The notes beneath the pieces were generated by a model. That model was not told the DNA's origin, searched no databases, and was given only the letters and a program-made list of their open reading frames with translations. From an uncultured Oscillospiraceae bacterium (GTDB lineage: Bacteria > Bacillota > Clostridia > Oscillospirales > Oscillospiraceae): a DNA stretch of 15,795 nucleotides. Position numbers and translations under genes: made by a program. Location of the stretch: the NCBI GenBank assembly GCA_934589835.1, contig CAKTOK010000037.1, positions 1 through 15,795 on the forward strand, read 5' to 3'. Of this stretch, positions 8,001 to 14,857 are shown piece after piece. The number at the start of each line of letters is the position of its first letter. The first letter of the stretch is position 1.

Positions 8001-8077
8001 ACTGCCTCCTGCTGACCGCGCCACAGCAGGTACGCCTCCGGCGCGCCTGTGTCGCAGAACAGCTCCCAGTAGTCCAT
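7979..8077 (-). CDS. yqzL: YqzL-like small protein
   Basis: This is a 32-residue frame, MDYWELFCDTGAPEAYLLWR plus a polar tail. The ATG at 8077 follows GGGAGGTG at ideal distance, and the frame overlaps the recO start by 22 bases. The pattern W..F..TG....YLL and the position just before recO match the YqzL family, a short conserved Firmicutes protein of unknown role encoded between era and recO in B. subtilis. It is shorter than the B. subtilis member (recalled as around 47 residues). The call rests on pattern, synteny and a strong ribosome site. The upstream extension of the frame to 8200 is repeat sequence and not supported. Confidence 0.72.
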   Translation of the reverse strand: MDYWELFCDTGAPEAYLLWRGQQEAVCKTEKQ

Positions 8078-8119
8078 GGCCGTCACCTCCCTGCCCTTAG
8101 CATGGAGGTCTGCGGCGGA

Positions 8120-8128
8120 ATTATCGCA
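8120..8128 (-). promoter_or_regulatory. Candidate extended -10 promoter for yqzL-recO-mutS2
   Basis: On the minus strand TGCGATAAT fits the extended -10 form (TGn followed by GATAAT, five of six to TATAAT). No good -35 box is seen 17 bases upstream. The predicted start near 8113 gives a 36-base leader containing the GGGAGGTG ribosome site of yqzL. It could supply transcription to the genes cut off from era by the repeat region. Confidence 0.4.
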
Positions 8129-8129
8129 G

Positions 8130-8879
8130 GGAATGTTTGCCGCGCCTGCGGCGGATTGATTGCCCCCGTCGGCAAGGGGCCGTTCCGTGCCTGCGGGCAC
8201 GGGGCGCTTCCTTTTGCACTGTTGCGGTGCCCAAAATTTCTGCGCTGCCTAACGGCGGGCGCTTGAAATTTTGACCGCGGCCACTCGCTCCCCTCGCTTT
8301 ATCCGCCACCGGCGGCGCTCGGATCGCTCCCTCCGGCGGCCCCATTTCTTTCAGCAGCCGTATAGGAGCTGTTTCACGCTCCGGCGCGACCCACTTTTGC
8401 CCACGGCGGCACAAGAGCCGTTCCGCGCCTGCGGGCGCGGGTCACTTTTGGCCCCAGCCCCAAAAGTGACCAAAAGGGCTGCTTGAAACCGCAGGTTTCA
8501 AGACTTCCTGCGCGCCTGCAAAATCTTTTTTGCGGAAATGCGTTCCTCGCGTTGTGGGCGCGGTGGCAACAACGCCTAAATGTGGAATTGACTTTCTTCT
8601 GTCCCCGCTGCCGCTGAACGTCCAAAATGTAGAACTGTGCAGCGGCGCATTTCAGAGTAAAAGCGGCAGCGCTCAGAGAAATACGTCAGTTCAACATTTC
8701 GGACGAACCAGAACGCGGCATCACGCGGCGGAAGGAAATCCAAAAACCATGGGTTTTTGGCGGCGTTCTTTCCCCCATTTCTTTCGCTGCTGAAAGAAAT
8801 GGGGCCGCCGGAGGCAAAAAGGAAATAATTTTGCCGCTGTTGGCAAAAGTGGGTCGCGCCGGAGCGCGAAACCTTCCTC
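8130..8879. repeat. Non-coding mosaic of inverted and direct repeats between era and yqzL
   Basis: I find no credible gene in this stretch; the short frames here lack ribosome sites and follow the repeats. It holds several perfect hairpins: 8232-8240 with 8265-8273, 8440-8451 with 8460-8471, 8482-8490 with 8494-8502, 8740-8748 with 8752-8760, and 8773-8785 with 8792-8804. A 28-base block at 8330-8357 recurs as an exact reverse complement at 8787-8814. A 31-base block at 8371-8401 recurs inverted at 8842-8872 with one mismatch. A 19-base block at 8619-8637 recurs inverted at 8687-8705 with two mismatches. A 25-base block at 8179-8203 recurs directly at 8417-8441 with two mismatches. No transposase and no clear target duplication are seen. 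Confidence 0.85.
8440..8471. repeat. 12-bp perfect hairpin within the repeat mosaic
   Basis: GGTCACTTTTGG and its exact complement flank an 8-base loop CCCCAGCC. There is no T-run after either arm, so it is not a standard intrinsic terminator. It abuts the second copy of the covarying stem at 8419-8440. Confidence 0.8.
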
Positions 8880-9785
8880 TTACTCCTCGTTATACCCCTG
8901 ACTGCGGATAAAATTCACGTTGTCCCGCCAGTTTTCCTTGACCTTGACCCACGTCTCCATGTACACCTTCGTGCCCATGAACTTCTCGATGTCCCGCCGC
9001 GCCTGCGAGCTGATGCGCTTGAGCATCTCGCCGCCCTTGCCGATGATGATGCCCTTGTGGCTGGCCTTCTCACAGTAGATGGTGACATCCAGATCGATGA
9101 TGCCGCTGTCCTCCCGCTCGGAAAACCGCGTCACCTCCACCGCCGTGCCGTGGGGGATCTCCTTGTCCAGACACCGCAGCATCTTCTCCCGCACGATCTC
9201 GGCGCAAACCTGGCTGTCCGCCTGATCGGTGGTCATGCCATCGGGGAACAGCTGCGGCCCCTCCTGCGCGTATTTTTCCAGCTGGTGCATCAGATCCTCC
9301 AGCCCGTCGCCCGTCCGGGCGGAGATGGGGATGATGGCGTCAAAGCCGTCATACGCCTCGCTGTACGCGGCGATGACCTCCAGCAGCGCGTCCTTCTTCT
9401 CCACGGTGTCGATCTTGTTGATGCACAGCACGCAGGGCAGGTTCTCCTCCCGGATGCGCTGGAGCAGAATGCGCTCCGGCTCGCCCACATGGGCGATGGG
9501 CTCTACCAGCAGCAGCGCGCACTCCACGCTGCTCAGGCTCTCCCGCACCACCTTGACCATGTAGTCCCCCAAACGGCTGCGGGGCTTGTGCAGACCCGGC
9601 GTATCCAGCAGGACATACTGGGTATTGCCCCGGTTCACCACGCCGTAAATACGGTTGCGGGTGGTCTGGGGCTTGTCCGACACGATGGCGATCTTCTCGC
9701 CCACCAGTGCGTTGGTCAGGCTGGACTTGCCCACGTTGGGCCGTCCGCATACCGTGATCATCGCCGTTTTCGTAATGTGTTCCAT
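8880..9785 (-). CDS. era: GTPase Era, 16S rRNA-binding ribosome assembly factor
   Basis: The 301-residue product equals the usual Era length. The G1 loop GRPNVGKS is at residues 14-21, with the switch region DKPQTTRNRIYG, G3 DTPG, G4 NKID and G5 SAR following. The C-terminal KH domain carries GIIIGKGGEMLKRI, whose GKGG loop binds RNA. Era helps mature the 30S subunit by binding the 3' end of 16S rRNA. The ATG at 9785 was chosen because GAGG lies 8 bases upstream and the product starts like the family; the open frame to 9887 runs into ybeY. It follows ybeY by 31 bases, so it is co-transcribed. No intrinsic terminator with a T-run follows; the repeat mosaic starts at once. Confidence 0.97.
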   Translation of the reverse strand: MEHITKTAMITVCGRPNVGKSSLTNALVGEKIAIVSDKPQTTRNRIYGVVNRGNTQYVLLDTPGLHKPRSRLGDYMVKVVRESLSSVECALLLVEPIAHVGEPERILLQRIREENLPCVLCINKIDTVEKKDALLEVIAAYSEAYDGFDAIIPISARTGDGLEDLMHQLEKYAQEGPQLFPDGMTTDQADSQVCAEIVREKMLRCLDKEIPHGTAVEVTRFSEREDSGIIDLDVTIYCEKASHKGIIIGKGGEMLKRISSQARRDIEKFMGTKVYMETWVKVKENWRDNVNFIRSQGYNEE

Positions 9786-9816
9786 CAGGTGATCCTCAAC
9801 TTTCTTTGAGCAATTT

Positions 9817-10308
9817 TTATTTCCGTTCCAGCCCCAGCTGGGCCATGATAGCCTCCTCGCGCAGCCGCATCCGCGCCTTCTGCTCACCCTCGTCCATGTG
9901 GTCGTAGCCCAGCAGGTGCAGCACGGAGTGGACCGCCAGATACGCCAGCTCCCGCCGGTTGCTGTGGCCGTACTCCTTGGCCTGCGCCTTCACACGCTCC
10001 AGCGAGATGGCCATGTCGCCCAGCGGCACAAGGCCGGTGGCCACGTCGGCGTCCTCCTCTGCGGGCAGCTCCCCCTCCGCCAGCTCCAGCGCGGGGAAGC
10101 TCAGCACATCGGTGGGCCTGTCCACCTCCCGCATTTCGCGGTTCAGCGCCTGAATGCCCACGTCGCCGGTGATGAAAACGTCCACCTCGCAGGGCACGTC
10201 TACTCCCTGGGCGGCAAGGGCCGTGCGGATGACGCGGCGCAGAAAGCTCTTGGTGCCGTCGCTGACGCCCGGCACATCCGCCGTGACCGGTATATAGTGT
10301 CGCTTCAT
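9817..10308 (-). CDS. ybeY: Endoribonuclease YbeY, rRNA maturation factor
   Basis: The protein has 163 residues, typical for the family. The zinc-binding HX3HX5H motif is intact at His127, His131 and His137 in HSVLHLLGYDHMD. The conserved NREMREVDRPTDVLSFP stretch is at about residues 56-72. YbeY is a metal-dependent RNase for 16S rRNA 3'-end maturation and ribosome quality control, which suits its place before era. Its ATG overlaps the phoH stop (ATGA), with AGGA in the preceding bases, so translational coupling is expected. The B. subtilis genes yqfF (upstream) and dgkA and cdd (downstream) that flank it there are absent. Confidence 0.96.
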   Translation of the reverse strand: MKRHYIPVTADVPGVSDGTKSFLRRVIRTALAAQGVDVPCEVDVFITGDVGIQALNREMREVDRPTDVLSFPALELAEGELPAEEDADVATGLVPLGDMAISLERVKAQAKEYGHSNRRELAYLAVHSVLHLLGYDHMDEGEQKARMRLREEAIMAQLGLERK

Positions 10309-11261
10309 TTCCTTTTCTCCTCAAATTTCGCATAGGCCTCGATGATACGCTGCACCATGACATGGCGCACCACATCCTCCTTGGTGAGCTTGCAGACCGC
10401 TACGCCCTCCACATCCCGCAGCACCTTCATGGCCTCCTTCAGGCCGCTGACCTTGTCGGCGGGCAGGTCGATCTGGGTCACGTCGCCGGTGATGACCACC
10501 TTGGAGCCGAAGCCCATGCGGGTCAGGAACATCTTCATCTGCTCGCGGCTGGTGTTCTGCGCCTCGTCCAGAATGATAAAGCTGTCGTCCAGCGTCCGGC
10601 CGCGCATATAGGCCAGCGGCGCCACCTCGATGTTGCCCCGCTCCAGATACTTCTGATATGTCTCCGCGCCCAGCATATCGAACAGCGCGTCGTACAGCGG
10701 CCGCAGGTAGGGGTCTACCTTGCTCTGTAGATCGCCGGGCAGGAATCCCAGCCGCTCGCCTGCCTCCACGGCGGGACGGGTCAGGATAATGCGGTTCACC
10801 TGCTTGTCCCGGAAGGCGGCCACCGCCGCCGCCACCGCCAGATACGTCTTGCCCGTACCGGCAGGCCCCACGCCGATGGTGACGGTCTGCCTCAGAATGG
10901 CGTTGACATACTCCTTCTGGCCGATGGTCTTGGGCTTCACAGGCCGGCCCTTGCTGGTGATGCAGATGACGTCCTGCGTCAGCTCGCTGATGCGCTCGGC
11001 CTGCCCCGACCGGACAAGGCCGATGACATAGCGGACGTGCTGATCCGAGATGCTCTCGCCCTTGTTGGAAAGGGTCAGCAGCGCCTGCACCGCCTTTACC
11101 GCCAGCATCACATTTTCCGGTTCGCCGGACACGACGATCTCGCCGCCCCGATTCACCACCTGTACCTGAAATTCCGTCTCCAACAGGCGGATGTTCTCAT
11201 CGAAGGAGCCAAACAGGTTGATGGCCTCCTCCATCCGTTCGATCCCGATGCGTTGTTCCAT
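10305..11261 (-). CDS. phoH: PhoH-family ATPase
   Basis: The product is 318 residues, as expected for the PhoH/PhoL branch. An N-terminal KH-like region spans about residues 1-95. The P-loop GPAGTGKT is at residues 132-139 and the Walker B motif IILDEAQN near 229-236, followed by SREQMKMFLTRMG and the sensor-like TGDVTQIDLP. These are cytoplasmic NTPases associated with RNA metabolism; the exact reaction is not settled. The ATG at 11261 has GGAGG about 13 bases upstream, rather far, but no better start exists; a second ATG at 11234 would trim nine residues. It begins 10 bases after yqfD and overlaps ybeY by 4 bases. Confidence 0.95.
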   Translation of the reverse strand: MEQRIGIERMEEAINLFGSFDENIRLLETEFQVQVVNRGGEIVVSGEPENVMLAVKAVQALLTLSNKGESISDQHVRYVIGLVRSGQAERISELTQDVICITSKGRPVKPKTIGQKEYVNAILRQTVTIGVGPAGTGKTYLAVAAAVAAFRDKQVNRIILTRPAVEAGERLGFLPGDLQSKVDPYLRPLYDALFDMLGAETYQKYLERGNIEVAPLAYMRGRTLDDSFIILDEAQNTSREQMKMFLTRMGFGSKVVITGDVTQIDLPADKVSGLKEAMKVLRDVEGVAVCKLTKEDVVRHVMVQRIIEAYAKFEEKRK

Positions 11262-11271
11262 AGTCCGGTGT

Positions 11272-12471
11272 CTACCTCCCGATCTCCGGTATCTCCAGCG
11301 GCGATGATACGCCGATCTGTTCCTCGCATTCCGCGTGCAGCGTCACCACCAGCCGCTCCCCCTGCCGCACGGCGTCAAAGCGGCTTTGCAGCAGGTCGCC
11401 TCCGCTGTCCTCCAGCGCTGCCAGAAGCCGGCGCATCAGCTGCTCCTCCGCCTCGGCCCGGGCGTCCGCGATGGGGCGCTCCGCCTCCTCCACGGCATGG
11501 CGGACGGTGCGCTCCACCGCCAGCTTCACCGGCAGCGTCAGCCCAAAGGGCAGGCGCGCCTGATGGTACAGCGTCATTTTATCACAATCGGGGCCGGTCA
11601 TGCTACCCTTTCCGTAGATTTTTATGCGTTTTCTCCCGATGTCCAGCGCCAGACGGGTGACAGTCCCCGTCTCCGCCCCCTTTTCCTGCACCGTCAGGGG
11701 CACGGAGACCGACAGCTCATACCATGTCCGCGCCCAGACCCGCCCCATGCCGTGGAGCAGGCGGTAGCCGCGGCTGTCGGAGTCCACCACGCCGGAGATC
11801 AGCACCTGACCGGCGGTGACGGTGCTGCCCGCCAGCACCTGCGCCTGTCCGTCCAGCGCCTCCACGCGGGTCACCAGCCCGTCCCGTGACGCCACCACGT
11901 TGCTCTTTTCTCCATCGGTGTACAGGTGAGGCGGGCGCTGGCGCTCCACCACCTGCACATGGGCGGTGCAGCCCCGCATATTCACCGTCAGCCACACCAC
12001 GTCCGGCAGCTCCAGCAGTACCCGATCGCGCAGGGCCTCCTGATCGATGCGGCTGCGGCCGCCCAGCGTCACGCCGTGCTTTTCCAGCGCGCGGAGGATC
12101 GTCTCCGTAGGGACGGCGTCGTTACCCGTCACCTCAAAGGCCCAGATGTGCGTACTGCCCAGTGCCAAAACCACCGCCAGCAGCGCCGCCGCACCCCACA
12201 GCACATACCGCCGCCGGTACTGCCGCCACACCTCCGGCGCGCCCTCCGTCCGCAGCACCGTCAGCTGTGCGCCGGCGCCGGTCAGCAGCTGCCGCAGGCG
12301 CGGCAGGGCGGCGCGGGTGGTGACGGCCCGCAGCCGAAGCTCCGACAGCCAGCACAGCTCCCAGAGCGGGATGCCGTGGGCAGCGCAGAGATTCAGCACC
12401 CGCTCCGGCGCGGCACTCTCCACCTCCACCGTCACCTGGCCCCGCAGATAATTCCATACCCTCCGATACAT
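11272..12471 (-). CDS. yqfD: Sporulation protein YqfD
   Basis: The 399-residue product matches YqfD in length (about 398 in B. subtilis). It has a cytoplasmic N-terminal part (residues 1-87) and one membrane helix at about 89-107 (YVLWGAAALLAVVLALGSTH). A POTRA/FtsQ-like segment follows (FEVTGNDAVPTETILRALEK), then an extracytoplasmic domain. YqfD is a sigma-E-controlled mother-cell sporulation protein in Bacillus. The gene follows yqfC by 9 bases with a purine-rich AAGGGGCGG site in front of ATG 12471. phoH begins 10 bases downstream, so a sporulation gene leads a housekeeping block. Confidence 0.93.
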   Translation of the reverse strand: MYRRVWNYLRGQVTVEVESAAPERVLNLCAAHGIPLWELCWLSELRLRAVTTRAALPRLRQLLTGAGAQLTVLRTEGAPEVWRQYRRRYVLWGAAALLAVVLALGSTHIWAFEVTGNDAVPTETILRALEKHGVTLGGRSRIDQEALRDRVLLELPDVVWLTVNMRGCTAHVQVVERQRPPHLYTDGEKSNVVASRDGLVTRVEALDGQAQVLAGSTVTAGQVLISGVVDSDSRGYRLLHGMGRVWARTWYELSVSVPLTVQEKGAETGTVTRLALDIGRKRIKIYGKGSMTGPDCDKMTLYHQARLPFGLTLPVKLAVERTVRHAVEEAERPIADARAEAEEQLMRRLLAALEDSGGDLLQSRFDAVRQGERLVVTLHAECEEQIGVSSPLEIPEIGR

Positions 12472-12480
12472 GGCCGCCCC

Positions 12481-12768
12481 TTACTCCACCAGCTCCAGCC
12501 GCCGGATGGTCCCGTTGATCCGCAGCTCCTCGTCCGTCATGACCGCCAGCTCCAGCTCCTCGCCGGTGACCCGCAGCACGACGGTCCCTGCATTGACGTC
12601 CACCGCCTCCGTGCTGTAAGACAGCACGCCGCGATGGCGATCCACGTACAGCGAGCGGTTGCCCAGCAGCTCCATACGGGCCACGCCGGACGCCAGATTG
12701 ACCGGCAGGTCCAGCCGGTCCATGGCCTGCTGGCTCACCCGCGACAGCTTTTTTGACAGTTTTGCCAC
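12481..12768 (-). CDS. yqfC: YabP/YqfC-family sporulation protein
   Basis: With a GTG start at 12768 the product is 95 residues (MAKLSKKLSRVSQQAMDRLD and on), which matches the 93-95 residues of YqfC. The GTG was chosen over longer frames because GGAGGTGG lies at correct spacing and the upstream extension to 13041 reads antisense through ylbJ with no family similarity. The body has the YabP/YqfC beta-rich pattern: ELLGNRSLYVDRHRGVLSYS, then VLRVTGEELELAVMTDEELR and INGTIRRLEL. The family works in spore formation in the mother cell; its biochemistry is not known. It is the first gene of the yqfC-yqfD-phoH-ybeY-era unit. Confidence 0.92.
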   Translation of the reverse strand: MAKLSKKLSRVSQQAMDRLDLPVNLASGVARMELLGNRSLYVDRHRGVLSYSTEAVDVNAGTVVLRVTGEELELAVMTDEELRINGTIRRLELVE

Positions 12769-12820
12769 CTGCTCCACCTCCGATACCCGCTGCCGGAAGG
12801 CCGGACGCCGCGGGTGAAAA

Positions 12821-12849
12821 AGCCTATGCGGCGCAGGCGGAAAAGTTGC
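12821..12849 (-). promoter_or_regulatory. Candidate sigma-E-type promoter for yqfC-yqfD
   Basis: On the minus strand GCAACTT (12849-12843) and CATAGGCT (12828-12821) are 14 bases apart, resembling the sigma-E pattern KMATATT-N14-15-CATACAMT (about five of seven and six of eight). The predicted start near 12814 leaves about 46 bases to the GTG, with the ribosome site in between. This fits known sigma-E control of yqfC and yqfD. Confidence 0.4.
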
Positions 12850-12859
12850 CTGTCCCCGC

Positions 12860-12889
12860 GCATATCCGGCGGCGGCTGGCGCATAAAGT
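12860..12889 (+). promoter_or_regulatory. Candidate sigma-E-type promoter for ylbJ
   Basis: On the plus strand GCATATC (12860-12866) and CATAAAGT (12882-12889) are 15 bases apart, six of seven and six of eight to the sigma-E consensus. The start would fall near 12895-12896, only about 10 bases before the TTG, so the ribosome site would sit at the very 5' end of the message. B. subtilis ylbJ is a sigma-E gene. Confidence 0.45.
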
Positions 12890-12905
12890 AACGACGGTGA
12901 TGTGA

Positions 12906-13865
12906 TTGAAGCGATGGGTCCTTTGGCTGTCCGGCGGCGCGGCCGGCGGGCTGGCCGTTCTGCTGCTGTGCCGCGAAACCGTTGCGGCACAAGGGGTTCG
13001 GGACGGCATAGAGCTTTGCGCTGCGTCGGTGATTCCGGCACTTTTTCCGTTTTTCATCGTCTCGCAGCTGTTGGTGGCGCTGGGGGCGGCGGAGGCGGCG
13101 GGGCGGAGATTGGGGCCGCTGTTCGGGCGCTTGTTCGGCGTGGGCGGCGCAGGGGTATCCGCGCTGCTGCTGGGGCTGACGGGGGGCTATCCCGTGGGGG
13201 CGAAAACCGTGGAAAGCCTTGTGCGGCAAGGGCTTCTGGGGCGCGAGGACGGGGCGGTGCTGCTGGCGTTCTGCAACAACGCGGGGCCGGCCTTTATCCT
13301 TGGCATCGCCGGCGGCAGCGTGTTCCAGAGCGGCCGCGCGGGGGCGTGGCTGTATGGGATCCACGCCGTCTCCGCCATCCTGATCGGTGTATTTTTCCAC
13401 TTCATCATGAAGCACGTTTTTCTTCCGGTTTCTTCCGGTTATTTCCGGTTTTCCGCTTCATCATGCAATTCCCCGGCGGTGCGGGCCGGAAAGAGGCCCG
13501 TCTCTCCCGCCGCCGCGCTGGTGCAGGCGGTGGGCGGCGGGGTGCGGGCCATGGCGGGGGTGTGCGGGTCCGTGGTGTTCTTTCTGGTGCTGCTGCGTCT
13601 GGCGGAGGACCTGCTGGGGCCGCTGCCGCCGCTGGCGGCAGGGATGGCGGAGCTGACCAACGGGATCCTGCGGCTGACGCCGGACCGCGCCGGCTTTCTC
13701 ACGGCGGCGGGACTGCTGGGGTGGGGAGGGCTGTCCGTCCACTGCCAGACGGCGGCGGTGCTGGCGGGATCCGGCATCTCCATGCGGTACTATCTGCCGG
13801 CCAAGGCGGCGCAGGGCCTCCTATCGGCGGCGCTGGCCGCGGCGGTATGGCAATGGGCGCTGTGA
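12906..13865 (+). CDS. ylbJ: YlbJ-like sporulation integral membrane protein (nucleoside-recognition/Gate domain)
   Basis: The 319-residue product is very hydrophobic, with about seven or eight membrane segments. Family-typical motifs are GGYPVGAKTVESLVRQG (about residues 94-110), FCNNAGPAFILG (about 122-133) and GWGGLSVHCQ near residue 280. It is shorter than B. subtilis YlbJ (about 408), as in many Clostridia. YlbJ is needed for heat-resistant spores in Bacillus; the transported substrate is not established. The start appears to be TTG at 12906: an in-frame TGA lies directly before it, a GGTGA-like site sits 4-6 bases upstream, and no in-frame ATG or GTG precedes the first membrane helix. 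A 10-bp triple repeat lies in the central loop. It is transcribed away from yqfC. Confidence 0.82.
   Translation: MKRWVLWLSGGAAGGLAVLLLCRETVAAQGVRDGIELCAASVIPALFPFFIVSQLLVALGAAEAAGRRLGPLFGRLFGVGGAGVSALLLGLTGGYPVGAKTVESLVRQGLLGREDGAVLLAFCNNAGPAFILGIAGGSVFQSGRAGAWLYGIHAVSAILIGVFFHFIMKHVFLPVSSGYFRFSASSCNSPAVRAGKRPVSPAAALVQAVGGGVRAMAGVCGSVVFFLVLLRLAEDLLGPLPPLAAGMAELTNGILRLTPDRAGFLTAAGLLGWGGLSVHCQTAAVLAGSGISMRYYLPAKAAQGLLSAALAAAVWQWAL
13421..13450 (+). repeat. 10-bp tandem repeat inside ylbJ
   Basis: TCTTCCGGTT occurs twice back to back (13421-13440), followed by ATTTCCGGTT (13441-13450). A direct pair CTTCATCATG (13400-13409 and 13456-13465) flanks it. The period is not a multiple of three, so gain or loss of one copy would shift the frame. 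It encodes a loop (PVSSGYFRFSASS) between membrane segments. Confidence 0.85.
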
Positions 13866-13872
13866 GCAGGCG

Positions 13873-13905
13873 AAAAAAAGAGACGGCATTGCCGTCTCTT
13901 TTTCG
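13873..13905. terminator. Bidirectional Rho-independent terminator between convergent genes
   Basis: Arms at 13875-13887 and 13891-13903 (GAGACGGC core) pair perfectly over 13 bases around an ATT loop, with A-runs on one side and T-runs on the other. It lies 10 bases after the ylbJ stop and 13 bases beyond the permease stop, so it ends both convergent transcripts. Confidence 0.92.
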
Positions 13906-13915
13906 ATGGGAGGGG

Positions 13916-14857
13916 TCACCGCTGGCCCTTGTCGTAGGGGATGCCCTCGGCCTTGGGGGCGCGGGACTTCTTGGAGGTGAAGGCCAGCACCACCAGAGAG
14001 ATGATGTAGGGCATCATGTTGTACACGGCGCTGGGGATGTTCATGGCCTTCAGGAAATCGAAGCCCGCATACACGTTGGACAGGGCGCGGAACAGGCCGA
14101 ACAGCAGGGCGGCCAGCGCAATACGGGTGGGCTTCCACTGGCCGAAGATCATCACGGCCAGCGCCAGGAAGCCGAAGCCGGACACGCCGTACTCAAAGCG
14201 CCACTCGGACACGCCGGCGGTGATGAAGACGATGCCGCCCAGACCGCCCAGCATACCGGAGATCAGGACGCCGGCCCAACGCATCTTGTAGACGTTGATG
14301 CCCACGGAGTCCGCCGCCTGCGGATGCTCGCCGCAGGCCATGAGGCGCAGGCCGAAGCGGGTCTTGTACAGCACCACATAGGCCGCGATCAGCAGCAGGA
14401 GCGTCACCAGCATGAACCAGCTGAATTCGAAGGAGCCGATGTTGGTGAGGAATGCCTTCTTGGCGCCGGCGAACTGGATGGTGGAGGACACATCATCGGG
14501 GTTGGAGGCGGTGTTGATGGCCTTGACGATGACGGTGGCGCCGGCGGTGCCCAGCATATTCAGAGCCGTGCCGACGATGGTCTGGTCCGCCTTGAAGTTG
14601 ATGCAGGCCACGGCCAGCAGGCTGGAGTAGACCGTGCCGAACAGGGCGGCGGCCAGCAGGACCGTCAGGATGATCATAAGGGCGGAGGCATCAGTGGGCA
14701 GGTAGCGCATGGTCAGCGCGCCGCCCAGCGCGCCGATGATCATGACGCCCTCCAGACCCAGATTGATGACGCCGGAATGCTCGGAGAAGCAGCCGCCCAG
14801 CGCCACGAGGATCAGCACAGAGGCGAACGTCAGGGTATATTGCAGCAGCAGTACCAT
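13916..14857 (-). CDS. ABC importer permease, YufQ/NupQ type (nucleoside/BmpA family)
   Basis: The 313-residue product has eight to nine predicted membrane helices and the BPD_transp_2 (branched-chain amino acid/simple sugar) permease fold. The N-terminal ...GGCFSEHSGVINLGLEGVMI near residue 22 is the hallmark of the YufQ/NupQ subunit, and a cytoplasmic coupling segment TRFGLRLMACGEHPQAADSV lies near 170-190. It forms the channel of a nucleoside-type importer with the adjacent permease. Its ATG overlaps the upstream stop by one base (TAATG), with GGAGGCG in front, so the two are translationally coupled. The usual ATP-binding and BmpA lipoprotein genes would lie upstream, outside the window. 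The exact substrate cannot be read from sequence. Confidence 0.92.
   Translation of the reverse strand: MVLLLQYTLTFASVLILVALGGCFSEHSGVINLGLEGVMIIGALGGALTMRYLPTDASALMIILTVLLAAALFGTVYSSLLAVACINFKADQTIVGTALNMLGTAGATVIVKAINTASNPDDVSSTIQFAGAKKAFLTNIGSFEFSWFMLVTLLLLIAAYVVLYKTRFGLRLMACGEHPQAADSVGINVYKMRWAGVLISGMLGGLGGIVFITAGVSEWRFEYGVSGFGFLALAVMIFGQWKPTRIALAALLFGLFRALSNVYAGFDFLKAMNIPSAVYNMMPYIISLVVLAFTSKKSRAPKAEGIPYDKGQR

Noticed and set aside
8121..8793. Four short frames (71-97 codons) on both strands between era and yqzL
   Set aside because: They overlap each other and follow the hairpin repeats; none has a ribosome site or recognisable domain.
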